From: JAVWGW01 sp036655915
GTDB lineage: Bacteria; Actinomycetota; Coriobacteriia; Coriobacteriales; Eggerthellaceae
Direction: 5' to 3'
Length of the DNA: 33,150 bases
Assembly (NCBI GenBank): GCA_036655915.1
Contig: JAVVPE010000013.1
Span: forward strand, 1 to 33,150
Position numbers and translations under genes: made by a program. Of this stretch, positions 1 to 8,075 are shown piece after piece. Numbering within the stretch: the first letter of the stretch is position 1; each line of letters starts with the position of its first letter. The notes below the pieces were generated by a model. It was not told where the DNA came from. It worked only from the letters and a program-made list of their open reading frames with translations, and ran no database searches.

Positions 1-221
1 TTACCCAGGTCAATGGGAATAAACGGTCGTTTTTACTGCGGAAAACAGGATATTAGCGCAGCAAGCCCGCCTTGGCAAGGTGTCTTGCATGAAAAATACG
101 CTATCATGATTCTAGTAACATAAAAGCGGCCTTGGTGAGTGTGCGTTGAAGGCGGGATTTTGTGCGATAACTGCGTTCTTCGGTTTGCTGAAATGTTTGA
201 AATACTTCATGGAAGGTGTGC
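1..221. other. Upstream region without a recognisable gene
   Basis: No open frame with a credible start and ribosome binding site is seen on either strand before the kinase gene. The stretch presumably carries the kinase promoter, but no -35/-10 pair with acceptable spacing stands out: TTGGCA at 72-77 and TATCAT at 102-107 are too far apart to form one. Confidence 0.4.
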
Positions 222-1985
222 GTGTTGCTCGATCAGCAACTTATACTTAATAGGTATCGTCCCATTTCAGAGGCGGGCAGTGGCGGTTTTGCGACCGTCC
301 AGCTTGCGTGGGATACGCGCATTCAGCGTCGTGTGGCCATCAAGTGCATCCAGCTTGACGAAAGCGATATCACGCGCGATCTAGAGGGGCACCCCATCGC
401 TTCGGCGATGGTTCCGGGGCTTGATGAAGCGCGTACGGCAGCGCTTCTTTCCGACAACAACATCGTTGGCGTGTACGATTTTGAAATGCAGGACAACTTC
501 GCCTACCTTATTATGGAATACGTCGACGGCATGACGCTTTCCGCTTTCATGGACCAATGCGGCGACAACATCACCCTTGACATCGTGGCGGCACTTTTTT
601 CTTCCGTGGCGCACGCCCTTGAGGTCGCCCACGAAAACCAGGTGCTGCACTTGGATATTAAGCCCGACAATGTGCTGATCAATCGCCAAGGCCAGGTGAA
701 AGTGACCGATTTTGGCCTGGCAACGCTTTCCGATGCCGCTGGGTTTGGCCAGGCGGGCGGCGGCACCATCGGCTATATGCCGCCTGAACAGATGCGTTTG
801 GATAGCCTTGATGCGCGCTGTGACGAATGGGCGCTGGCAAGCCTTGCCTACGAAATGATTGTGGGCACCAATCCGTTTCTCGCGCCCAATCTGGCTAGTG
901 CGGAAGCGGCCATTCGTGATGCTGAACTGGTGTTGCCTTCGCTGTGCATGGAAGGCCTTGATGCCCAGGTTGATGATGTGCTGTTCTACGCGCTCGACCC
1001 CGATCGCGAAGCGCGCTACGACAACGTGGAAGATTTTGCGGAAGAAATGCAGCCGTTTTTGGGCAATGCGGCGCGCGGGCACAAGCAGCTTGCCGTGCTG
1101 GTGGGGCAGGCGTGCGAAGATTTTGAAGAGGAAGAAGCCATCGAGGAACGCACCAGCGTTTTTGACCGGCTAAGCCTTCCTTCGCGTCTAAGCTTCGCGC
1201 GGGTGTGGAGCGTTGCGAGTGTGGCGCTTCTGGGGTTTGTGGGCTTGTCCAATATTCCGCAGATCGACGGGTTTACCAGCCCGCTGTTTTGGGGCGTGCT
1301 CGCTCTGCTTGTTTTGGCGGCCGCCTTAAAGCCCCATTTGGGATCGTTGCTGGTGGTGGCCTGTCTGTGCGTTGCGCTGTTTTTGAACCAGGCGCTTATC
1401 GCCGGCGGGGTGTTGCTTGGCGCGGCCTGCCTCTGGTGGTTTTTCTCGGGGCGCTTGGGCAATGCGCAGGCCAACGTGGCGCTTTCCCCTGCGCTGTTCG
1501 GAGCTTTTGGGTTTGCCCAGGTAACGCCCCTGCTTGCGGGATTTTTTCTTTCGATAAAGCACGCGGCGATAACCACGGTGTTCACGGCGGTGCTGGCGGT
1601 GGTGTTGGCGGGCTTTGGGTCGGGCACCCTGATGGGCTGGAATGTGCTTTCGTTTTGGCGCTTCGATGCGCTTGATGTGCAGGCAAACATGTGGCAGTTG
1701 TTGCAACAGCCAACAACCTGGTGCATTCTTGCCAGCTGGTTGGTGGCGGCCTGCACCCTCAGTCTTTTCTGCCGGCGCCAAACGCGCCTGTTTGCCTTTT
1801 TCGGCGTGGTGGTAGCCACAGCCTTTTTGTGCGCTGGCCTGTGCTTGGGCACCTGGATAGCTTCGGGGAACACGCTGTGGATGCCCGATTGGCTCTTGCT
1901 TTTGCCCACGGCTGCCGCCGCCATCGTTATGACGGTAGCCTGCATATTGGGCGTGCCGCGGCGCAACGAATTCGACCTGGATTAA
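222..1985 (+). CDS. Membrane-anchored serine/threonine protein kinase
   Basis: Probably phosphorylates Ser/Thr on cytoplasmic targets from the membrane. Numbered from the GTG at 216, the N-terminal ~290 residues are a Hanks-type kinase: glycine-rich loop GSGGFATV (21-28), ATP lysine K43 in VAIKCI, catalytic loop HLDIKPDN (145-152), DFG (165-167) and GTIGYMPPEQ (183-192). The catalytic loop reads HLD, not HRD, so it is a non-RD kinase whose activation may not depend on activation-loop phosphorylation. From about residue 325 to the end there are about eight hydrophobic helices instead of the single helix plus PASTA repeats of PknB, so no peptidoglycan-sensing domain is present. Start choice: GGAAGG at 211-216 overlaps the GTG at 216 but lies 5 nt before the in-frame GTG at 222, which is preferred; TTG at 225 is also possible. 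The substrate is unknown. Confidence 0.88.
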   Translation: MLLDQQLILNRYRPISEAGSGGFATVQLAWDTRIQRRVAIKCIQLDESDITRDLEGHPIASAMVPGLDEARTAALLSDNNIVGVYDFEMQDNFAYLIMEYVDGMTLSAFMDQCGDNITLDIVAALFSSVAHALEVAHENQVLHLDIKPDNVLINRQGQVKVTDFGLATLSDAAGFGQAGGGTIGYMPPEQMRLDSLDARCDEWALASLAYEMIVGTNPFLAPNLASAEAAIRDAELVLPSLCMEGLDAQVDDVLFYALDPDREARYDNVEDFAEEMQPFLGNAARGHKQLAVLVGQACEDFEEEEAIEERTSVFDRLSLPSRLSFARVWSVASVALLGFVGLSNIPQIDGFTSPLFWGVLALLVLAAALKPHLGSLLVVACLCVALFLNQALIAGGVLLGAACLWWFFSGRLGNAQANVALSPALFGAFGFAQVTPLLAGFFLSIKHAAITTVFTAVLAVVLAGFGSGTLMGWNVLSFWRFDALDVQANMWQLLQQPTTWCILASWLVAACTLSLFCRRQTRLFAFFGVVVATAFLCAGLCLGTWIASGNTLWMPDWLLLLPTAAAAIVMTVACILGVPRRNEFDLD

Positions 1986-2018
1986 AAAAGCAGGCCGAAA
2001 GAAATCTTCCGACCTGCT
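1984..2018 (-). terminator. Intrinsic terminator of the pyridoxal kinase transcript
   Basis: Read on the minus strand, an imperfect hairpin (AGCAGG paired with CCTGCT at the base, two mismatches inside) is followed directly by six T. It lies 40 nt past the kinase stop codon of the minus-strand gene and also just past the stop of the convergent plus-strand kinase, so it may serve both. Confidence 0.7.
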
Positions 2019-2057
2019 GGTGTATCTTGCTTGTGCGCCTTGCTCGCTCGCGCGCCC

Positions 2058-2927
2058 TTAGTGCAGCAGCTGTGCGATTTCCCCGATCAAAGGTTCAAAG
2101 CTGACGCCGCGATTTTCAAAATCGGGCTGCTGGGCAGAAACGATCATGGCATCGTGTACGAAGTTGCCCGCAAATTCCACGGCAGCGTCAAGCGCACGAC
2201 CAGCCATGATGGCGGCTAACAGGCACGAACAATACAGGTCGCCGGTGCCGTGCAGCATATAGGGAAGGTAGGCGTTTTTCGCTTCAAAAAACGCGCAGTG
2301 TTCGCCCGCTACAAAGTTGCGGATAATGCCGTCATTGGCGCGCTGGATACCTTTAAGCACCACGTGCTTGGCGCCTTTGGTCATCAAAGCGTCGATGATG
2401 CGCTGCGCTTCGTCATCGCTTATATCGGTGCCCTGCCATTCTTCGCCCAAAATGATGGCGGCTTCTGTCAGGTTTGGCGTCAAAATGTCGGCTCCGCAGG
2501 CCAGTTCGGCCATGGCGGCGCACAGTTCGGGCGTGTAGGTGGGGTATACCTTGCCGTGATCGGCCATAACGGGGTCAACCACGCGCAGCGCACGGGGGTA
2601 GGCCGCATAGATGTCGCGGATGCGATCGACCTGTTCGGGCGCGCCCAGAAAGCCTGAGTACACCGCGTCTATTTCCACGCCGATTTTTGCCCAGGCGGCC
2701 AAATAGTCGGAAAGCATTTCGGTGGTGTCGTGCATGTACCAGCCAGGAAAGGCTGTGTGGGAAGAAAACAGGCCGGTCGGAACGGGGCACACATCGCACC
2801 CGGCGGCGGATAACACGGGGATGGCCACGCCCAGCGAGCACTTGCCGTAGCCGCACATGTCGTGCACGGCTGCTACGCGGGGAATATAGGCACCTTCACG
2901 TTGGTATAACACAGGGGATTGGCTCAT
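2058..2927 (-). CDS. pdxY: Pyridoxal/pyridoxamine kinase (PdxY/PdxK family)
   Basis: Phosphorylates pyridoxal, pyridoxamine or pyridoxine with ATP in the salvage route to pyridoxal phosphate; cytoplasmic, ribokinase-like fold. The 289-residue length is usual for the family. Visible motifs are DPVMADHG (118-125), TPNLTEA (150-156) that lines the nucleotide site, and the anion-hole/catalytic base motif GTGD (227-230) with D230 as the base. The start ATG directly follows the stop codon of the small upstream membrane protein gene with no gap, so the two are co-transcribed and probably translationally coupled. PLP made here would serve enzymes such as the aminotransferase at 5662. PdxY versus PdxK substrate preference cannot be told from sequence. 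Confidence 0.9.
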   Translation of the reverse strand: MSQSPVLYQREGAYIPRVAAVHDMCGYGKCSLGVAIPVLSAAGCDVCPVPTGLFSSHTAFPGWYMHDTTEMLSDYLAAWAKIGVEIDAVYSGFLGAPEQVDRIRDIYAAYPRALRVVDPVMADHGKVYPTYTPELCAAMAELACGADILTPNLTEAAIILGEEWQGTDISDDEAQRIIDALMTKGAKHVVLKGIQRANDGIIRNFVAGEHCAFFEAKNAYLPYMLHGTGDLYCSCLLAAIMAGRALDAAVEFAGNFVHDAMIVSAQQPDFENRGVSFEPLIGEIAQLLH

Positions 2928-3152
2928 TTACTTTCCTTTTTTCTTTTCGTCTTCGGTTTCGTTTTCCTCTTCGTCATCGTCGTCGAAGAAGCTCCAGTCG
3001 TCTTCCACCTTTTCGTGGTTTTTGAACGCTTTGCGTGTGCGGTGTTCCATAATCACGCAGGCGATGACGCTTATGACCAGGCCGGCGCCGACCAAACATC
3101 CAATGCCGGCATAGGTTTCAAAAAGAAAGTGGTACAGTTCGTTAAAATCCAT
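2928..3152 (-). CDS. Small single-pass membrane protein with acidic tail
   Basis: 74 residues, function unknown. The N-terminal part holds one hydrophobic helix (about residues 15-35, rich in G, V and I); the C-terminal half is highly charged, with a run of D and E followed by a lysine-rich end, and should face the cytoplasm. The start at 3152 is chosen over longer in-frame options because AAAGG lies 5 nt upstream and because the residues further upstream look non-coding. It is the first gene of a two-gene unit with the pyridoxal kinase (TAA immediately followed by ATG). Confidence 0.7.
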   Translation of the reverse strand: MDFNELYHFLFETYAGIGCLVGAGLVISVIACVIMEHRTRKAFKNHEKVEDDWSFFDDDDEEENETEDEKKKGK

Positions 3153-3207
3153 GACTACCTTTCGCGTAGAATCACCATGGGAATATGTGCATAAAAGCCA
3201 CCAACGT

Positions 3208-3237
3208 ATTCTAGTAGAGTATACTATGCGCGAGCAA
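3208..3237 (-). promoter_or_regulatory. Probable promoter of the small membrane protein / pyridoxal kinase unit
   Basis: On the minus strand TTGCTC (3237-3232), an 18-nt spacer and TAGAAT (3213-3208) resemble a sigma-70 promoter placed about 55 nt upstream of the start codon at 3152. The divergent serS gene starts at 3338, so its promoter must lie in the same 185-nt gap. Confidence 0.4.
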
Positions 3238-3337
3238 GTCCTGTTAGCATAACGCACCCGCTCACCACAGATACGCCGTGGCGAGTATTCAGAAAAAGGG
3301 TTGTTGAACAGGAATAACCGCAGTAGGAAGGGCAACA

Positions 3338-4618
3338 ATGCTTGATATCCGTTTTGTTCGAGAAAACCAAGATGCCGTCGCCAAGGCAATGGAGGCGCGC
3401 AATGCACATTGGGATAAGGCACGTTTTGCGCAGCTAGAACAAGCGCGCCGCGGTGCTATCGCCGAAGAAGAAGCGCTTCAGGCGCAGCGTAACGCCACGT
3501 CAAAATCGATCGGTGCCATGATGGGCGCCGGCAAAACGGAAGAAGCCGAAGCCGCCAAGGCTTCCGTGCGCCAGATTAACGAACAGCTTGCGCTGGCTAC
3601 GGCCAAACATGAGGAAATCGAAGCGGCGCTGGCCGATATTTTGATGGCTGCGCCCAATATGCCTTCTGAAACAACGCCGTTTGGCAAAGATGAAGCCGAC
3701 AATCCGGAAGTGCGTCGTTGGGGTACCCCGGCCGCGTTTGACTTTGAACCCAAAGCGCATTGGGATATTGGCGCCGACTTAAATATCATCGACGCAGAAC
3801 GCGCCGTCAAGCTTGCTTCTAGCCGCTTTACCCTGTTGGGGGGCTTGGGCGCACGCCTGGAACGCGCCCTTATCAGCTTCATGGCCGATACGCACACCAG
3901 TCGCGGCTACAAGGAATGGTGGTGCCCGGTTATGGCCAACGCCACGACGCTTACCGGCACCGGCCAGCTGCCAAAATTTGAAGAAGACCTGTTCAAGACG
4001 ACGGAAGGCCTCTATCTTATCCCTACGGCCGAAGTGCAGCTTACCAATATACATGCCGGCGAAGTGCTTGAAGTCGAAAAACTTCCCCTTAAGTATTGCG
4101 CGTTTACGCCGTGCTTCCGCGAAGAAGCGGGCAGTGCGGGGCGCGATACGCGCGGCCTGATTCGCCTGCATCAGTTCGACAAAGTTGAAATGGTCAAGTT
4201 TGCTAAGCCGGAAGAAAGCTGGGACGATTTAGAGTCCATGGTTGCCGATGCCGAAAACATTTTGCAGCTGCTGGGCCTGCCCTACCGCGTTATCAATCTG
4301 TGCACGGGCGATATTGGGTTTTCTGCGGCTAAAACCTATGACCTGGAAGTATGGCTGCCTTCCTACGACGCTTACAAGGAAATTTCTTCGTGCTCTAACT
4401 GCGTTGATTTTCAGGCGCGTCGTGCCAACATCAAATATCGCGACCCGCAAAACTTCAAGGGCACGCGTTTGGTGCACACCTTAAACGGCTCGGGTTTGGC
4501 GGTGGGCCGCACGATGGCGGCTATTTTGGAAAACTATCAGCGTGCCGATGGCTGTGTAACGGTGCCCGACGTGCTGGTGCCCTACATGGGTGGCATTACG
4601 GTTATCGAACCGGAATAG
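3338..4618 (+). CDS. serS: Seryl-tRNA synthetase
   Basis: Charges tRNA-Ser with serine using ATP; cytoplasmic homodimer. The 426-residue length is typical. Residues 1-105 form the tRNA-binding helical arm (long charged coiled coil, about 28-100). The class II catalytic domain follows, with the serine-binding TAE (230-232), motif 2 starting at FREEAGSAGRD (260-270), and motif 3 GSGLAVGRTMAAILE (384-398) with the invariant arginine. AGGAAGG sits 7-8 nt before the ATG. No T-box leader was found upstream: the highly conserved T-box sequence complementary to the tRNA acceptor end is absent from the 185-nt gap. The next gene begins 7 nt after the stop codon. Confidence 0.97.
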   Translation: MLDIRFVRENQDAVAKAMEARNAHWDKARFAQLEQARRGAIAEEEALQAQRNATSKSIGAMMGAGKTEEAEAAKASVRQINEQLALATAKHEEIEAALADILMAAPNMPSETTPFGKDEADNPEVRRWGTPAAFDFEPKAHWDIGADLNIIDAERAVKLASSRFTLLGGLGARLERALISFMADTHTSRGYKEWWCPVMANATTLTGTGQLPKFEEDLFKTTEGLYLIPTAEVQLTNIHAGEVLEVEKLPLKYCAFTPCFREEAGSAGRDTRGLIRLHQFDKVEMVKFAKPEESWDDLESMVADAENILQLLGLPYRVINLCTGDIGFSAAKTYDLEVWLPSYDAYKEISSCSNCVDFQARRANIKYRDPQNFKGTRLVHTLNGSGLAVGRTMAAILENYQRADGCVTVPDVLVPYMGGITVIEPE

Positions 4619-4625
4619 CGGGCGC

Positions 4626-5243
4626 ATGGCAGCTACCAACAGGCGTTCTGTGTCCCAGAAGAAGTCGCAGAAAGCGGCTTCCCAACAGCCAAAACGCCGG
4701 ACGGTGAAACGCCGGTGGCCAAGGCGTGTGCTTTTGGCGCTGCTGACGGCGCTTATTGTTGTTGCCGCCGCATTTTGTTGGCATCGTTGGCTGCGCTTTG
4801 ATGATGCGGCCGACATTCAGGGCACCTGGCAGCTTTCCCCCGCCACGATGACTGTGGTGGTAAACGACGAAACGATAAAGCTTACCAAAGACGTTGCCTA
4901 CGCCTATACCTTGAATACCTGGGCGAAAACGATACAGTTTTCCTTTGGCAACCTTGTGGGCAGCGGCCTCTATGAGTTTTCTGCCGACCGCACCACGCTT
5001 GTCATCGTTGAAGGCAGGCAGCCCGACATCGCTTCGGTGTTGGGTGTGGCCGATATGAAAAAAGAGTTGGAAGGGCTGTTGAAGGGCGATGCGTCGGGCG
5101 GGGCGACGGATGTTGCGTCTGGGGCAGCTGCTGCCACAGATGCCGCGCCCGCCACGGATGCTGCGCCCCTTGCCGGGCGCAGCGTGTTTGTGAAAATCAG
5201 CCACGCCACCGATGGTGAACCCACGACGCTGGTGGCTCCCTAA
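4626..5243 (+). CDS. Membrane-anchored extracytoplasmic protein, lipocalin-like
   Basis: 205 residues, function unknown. A strongly basic N-terminus (1-34) is followed by one transmembrane helix (about 35-52) and an extracytoplasmic part that opens with DIQGTWQLSP, a pattern common at the first strand of lipocalin-type or META-like beta-barrels. Residues 157-182 are a low-complexity Ala/Thr/Asp/Pro linker with a repeated ATDAAP unit, followed by a final beta-strand. An in-frame start at 4590 would overlap serS; the ATG at 4626, 7 nt after the serS stop, fits better. Its stop overlaps the start of the next gene by one base (TAATG), so the two products may act together. Confidence 0.65.
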   Translation: MAATNRRSVSQKKSQKAASQQPKRRTVKRRWPRRVLLALLTALIVVAAAFCWHRWLRFDDAADIQGTWQLSPATMTVVVNDETIKLTKDVAYAYTLNTWAKTIQFSFGNLVGSGLYEFSADRTTLVIVEGRQPDIASVLGVADMKKELEGLLKGDASGGATDVASGAAAATDAAPATDAAPLAGRSVFVKISHATDGEPTTLVAP

Positions 5244-5656
5244 TGGCGCCCGCCGCCGCCGTCCCGCTCACCATCGAGCGGATCACCGTGGCTGCAGGCC
5301 GCATACACTGCGAGGTATCCGTTGCCCAAAACTACGCGTTTACCACACCCGAACTGGCACAGCGCGTGCAAGGCTTCTTTCCCAGCCTTGTTTACCACGC
5401 CTGTGTCAACGACATCGGCGATACCTTTGGCGCGGTGATAAAGCACACGTCGTTGCCCCATCTTTTGGAACATCTGGTGATCGATGCGCAAACGCGCGCC
5501 TGCCCCGATGCGACTAAAGTTTTCCTGGGCACGACGCATTGGCTTGATAAAACGCACACAAAAGCACACGTCGCTGTGAATTTCACCGATGATTTGGTTG
5601 CGTTGCGAGCTTTTCGTGATAGCGCAGAATTTCTTAATAGAGAGGTGCTAAAGTAA
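5243..5656 (+). CDS. Stand-alone homologue of the cyanophycin synthetase N-terminal domain (HxxEH motif)
   Basis: 137 residues. The stretch from about 35 to 112 follows the pattern I know from the N-terminal domain of cyanophycin synthetase (CphA): a P-x-L-x-x-H-x-C segment (47-54), then T-x-L-x-H-x-x-E-H-x-x-x-x-x-Q with HLLEH at 73-77, then a GTTHW turn and a beta-strand ending in VNFTDD. HxxEH is an inverted zinc-binding motif, also seen in M16 peptidases and LuxS. In some CphA enzymes this domain carries a metallopeptidase-like site reported to cut cyanophycin into primers. Here the domain is alone, without the ATP-grasp and Mur-ligase parts. Start and previous stop overlap (TAATG). The homology is from memory of the family, and enzymatic activity is inference. 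Confidence 0.6.
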   Translation: MAPAAAVPLTIERITVAAGRIHCEVSVAQNYAFTTPELAQRVQGFFPSLVYHACVNDIGDTFGAVIKHTSLPHLLEHLVIDAQTRACPDATKVFLGTTHWLDKTHTKAHVAVNFTDDLVALRAFRDSAEFLNREVLK

Positions 5657-5661
5657 CCCCC

Positions 5662-6912
5662 ATGCCATCAGCTCACTTAACATTTGATCAGACAGGCGAC
5701 AAGCTTGCCACCCGCGTCACGAAGATGCGGTCTTCGGCCGTGCGCGATTTATTTGCGGCCGCCGCGCGCCCCGACATCATTTCGCTTTCGGGCGGCATGC
5801 CGGATGTTTCGCTGCTTGCGCAATCCGTCGTCAAAGATGCCGTGCGCGCCGCGTGCGAAGAAGATCGTGCCGTCGCCCTGCAATACGGGCCTACGGATGG
5901 GCGCGTTCAAACGAAGCAGGTTTTCTGCGACATTATGCGCGACACGGGCATTCGCTGCAAACCGGCCGATGTGTTAATCACCACGGGCGCGCAGGAAGCC
6001 CTTGACTTAATAGCGAAAACCTTCATCGATCCCGGTGACATTATTTTGGCGGAAGGCCCCACCTACCTGGGCGCTCTTCAGGCCTTTTCGGCCTACGAAC
6101 CCGACATCCGCTGCATCCCCTTTGATTCCGAAGGCATGCGCATGGATTTGCTGGAAGAAGAACTGAAAAAAATTGGCAAGGGGAAGGCAAAATTCCTCTA
6201 CACCATTCCCAACTTCCAAAATCCGGGCGGGGTAACCATGGTGTCGCAGCGCCGCGATCGCCTGCTTGAACTTTCGGAAGAATACGATTTCATGGTGGTG
6301 GAAGACGACCCTTACGGCCGCTTGCGCTACGACGGCGGTCATGTGATTCCCCTGCGCGCGCGCAGTGACAAAGTTATTTATTTGGGTACGATTTCCAAGG
6401 TGTTTGCCCCCGGTTTGCGCACGGGCTGGGTTGTGGCTCCGCGCAGCGTGCTGGCCAAAATCAACCTGGTAAAGCAGGGCACCGACCTGTGCGGAAGCGC
6501 GTTTAACCAGGTGGTTGTGGAACACTACTTCACCGACACCCCTTGGGAAAAAACGCTGCAAACATTTGTGAAAACCTACAATGTGCGTCGCGATGCCATG
6601 CTGGCCGCTTTGGAAGAATTTTTCCCCGCCGAAGCCACGTGGACACGCCCGGAAGGCGGGTTTTTCGTGTGGGTCACCCTGCCCGATTATGTGGACACTG
6701 GTGCCATGCTGGCAGTGGCGCTTGACCAGGGCGTTACCTATACGCCCGGCGATGGGTTTTTCCCCGATGGCAAGCGCGGGCGTAACAGTATGCGTATCGC
6801 TTTTTGCTTTGAAAGCCCCGAAAACATTCGTGAGGCGTGTCGCCGTTTAGCGCTGGTTATCGAGCAACGCCTTGAACTCTACCGTGCATTTTTAGAGGCA
6901 GGAGCACTATGA
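5662..6912 (+). CDS. PLP-dependent aminotransferase, class I/II (Aro8/LysN-like)
   Basis: Fold type I aminotransferase, cytoplasmic. The 416 residues include the substrate-gating SLSGGMPD (41-48), LQYGPTDGR (73-81), the ring-stacking region TTGAQEAL (107-114), PNFQNPGG (183-190), the cofactor pocket EDDPYGRLRY (214-223) and the Schiff-base lysine K246 in GTISKVFAPGLRTGW, with R253 binding cofactor phosphate. This set is typical of the 2-aminoadipate/aromatic aminotransferase subgroup and of the C-terminal part of MocR regulators, but there is no HTH domain, so it is an enzyme. The exact amino donor cannot be read. It starts 5 nt after the previous stop, and its last 4 bases overlap the start of the ATP-grasp gene (ATGA), so it is co-translated with it. 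Confidence 0.88.
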   Translation: MPSAHLTFDQTGDKLATRVTKMRSSAVRDLFAAAARPDIISLSGGMPDVSLLAQSVVKDAVRAACEEDRAVALQYGPTDGRVQTKQVFCDIMRDTGIRCKPADVLITTGAQEALDLIAKTFIDPGDIILAEGPTYLGALQAFSAYEPDIRCIPFDSEGMRMDLLEEELKKIGKGKAKFLYTIPNFQNPGGVTMVSQRRDRLLELSEEYDFMVVEDDPYGRLRYDGGHVIPLRARSDKVIYLGTISKVFAPGLRTGWVVAPRSVLAKINLVKQGTDLCGSAFNQVVVEHYFTDTPWEKTLQTFVKTYNVRRDAMLAALEEFFPAEATWTRPEGGFFVWVTLPDYVDTGAMLAVALDQGVTYTPGDGFFPDGKRGRNSMRIAFCFESPENIREACRRLALVIEQRLELYRAFLEAGAL

Positions 6913-7892
6913 AAGTAGCAGTTTTGATGGGCGGAAGCTCGTTTGAGCGTGAATTTTCCCTGGCCAGCGGCAAGCAGGTATGTGCCGCTTTGGAAGAAGC
7001 CGGCCACAAGGTTGTGCCGCTGGATACCACCAGCGATTTGGTGCCCACGCTGCGCAGCGAAAAGCCGCAGATTGCCTATAGCGCCCTGCACGGCAAGCAC
7101 GGCGAAGACGGCACCATTCAAAGCCTGCTCGAATTTTTGGAAATCCCCTTTGTGGGATCCTCTTCGGCGGTGTGCCGCAATACCTGGAACAAGGCAACGC
7201 TGCCTTCCATCATGAATCAGTACCGCGCCCAAAACGACAATGATTTGGCTGCGGCGTGGCCCCACGGTATTTGCATCGCGCGCGATGCCTTTAAAGATAT
7301 GGGCGCCGCCACAGCGCTTGACCTGGTTGAAGCACGCATTCCCGGCGGGTTCCCGCTGGCGGTTAAGCCTGCCTGCGGGGGTTCTGCCTTGGGTGTGCAT
7401 CGCGTGGATGCACAGGATCATTTGGGCGAAGCCATCCTCGATGCCTTGGGCTATAGCGATGAAGTGGTAATCGAACAGTGGATCGAAGGCGTTGAAGTGG
7501 CCGTTTCCATTTTGGGCGCCGGCTGGGATGCCCACGCGCTGCCGCCGGTTGAAATAGTGCCGAAGCAGGGATTGTTCAGCACCGAAGCACGCATGGAAAT
7601 CGATGCGGTCGATTATTACACGCCCGTGCGCCTGGCGTCGTTGTCGGCTGATGAAGCGACGGCGCAGGCCATTCGTGCCGAAATCGAGCGTGCCGCCCTA
7701 GAAGTGTATCGTGCCTATGGTGTGCGCGATTTGGGTCGCGTCGATATGGTGTGGGATGGCTCGCAAGCGCGCGTGCTCGAAATCGACGTTTCACCGGGTA
7801 TGACGGAGCTTTCCCTTTTCCCCGCCGCCTGTGCTGCTGCCGGGCTTTCGCTGCCCGCCGTGTTTGATGCGCTGGTGTGCGCCGAAGACTAA
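6909..7892 (+). CDS. D-alanine--D-alanine ligase-like ATP-grasp enzyme, atypical
   Basis: The Ddl fold is clear: N-terminal VLMGGSSFEREFSL (5-18), HGKHGEDGTIQ (61-71), the ATP-grasp glycine-rich KPACGGSALGV (153-163), GRVDM (276-280) and the PGMTE metal/product region (296-300). The 327-residue length is normal. Two positions differ from ordinary Ddl. The omega-loop motif usually written YDYEAKY, whose lysine contacts phosphate, is shortened to VDYYTPV (234-240) with no lysine. The usual ExNTxPGMT reads EIDVSPGMT (291-299), replacing a metal-binding Asn by Asp. It may be a diverged D-Ala-D-Ala ligase or a related dipeptide ligase. If no other ddl exists in the genome it must be the essential wall enzyme. 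Overlaps the aminotransferase by 4 bases. Confidence 0.8.
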   Translation: MKVAVLMGGSSFEREFSLASGKQVCAALEEAGHKVVPLDTTSDLVPTLRSEKPQIAYSALHGKHGEDGTIQSLLEFLEIPFVGSSSAVCRNTWNKATLPSIMNQYRAQNDNDLAAAWPHGICIARDAFKDMGAATALDLVEARIPGGFPLAVKPACGGSALGVHRVDAQDHLGEAILDALGYSDEVVIEQWIEGVEVAVSILGAGWDAHALPPVEIVPKQGLFSTEARMEIDAVDYYTPVRLASLSADEATAQAIRAEIERAALEVYRAYGVRDLGRVDMVWDGSQARVLEIDVSPGMTELSLFPAACAAAGLSLPAVFDALVCAED

Positions 7893-7960
7893 TCCTGCTT
7901 GTTGTGTGCGCTCAATTTGTGCAGGTTTGTGTGAGAGATTACAAAAGGGCAACTTATTCC

Positions 7961-7988
7961 TGGTCAAATTGCAGCGTGCGCCTATAAT
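7961..7988 (+). promoter_or_regulatory. Probable promoter of the YtxH-like gene
   Basis: A perfect -10 TATAAT (7983-7988) is preceded at 16 nt by TGGTCA (7961-7966), a weak -35. The transcript would start near 7995, leaving an 80-nt leader before the ATG at 8076. Confidence 0.45.
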
Positions 7989-8075
7989 TAACTTACAGAG
8001 AAAGAAACGGAGTCCCGCAAAGGGATTTCGTTGAAGCGGGGGAAAAGCCGCCGCGTCGTTTCGAAGGAGGCAGTT

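Noticed and set aside
139..384. An 81-codon frame overlapping the kinase start
   Set aside because: It is in another frame over the kinase G-loop coding region and lacks protein-like composition or a ribosome binding site.
3153..3337. T-box leader for serS
   Set aside because: The gap lacks the conserved T-box sequence and an antiterminator/terminator pair.
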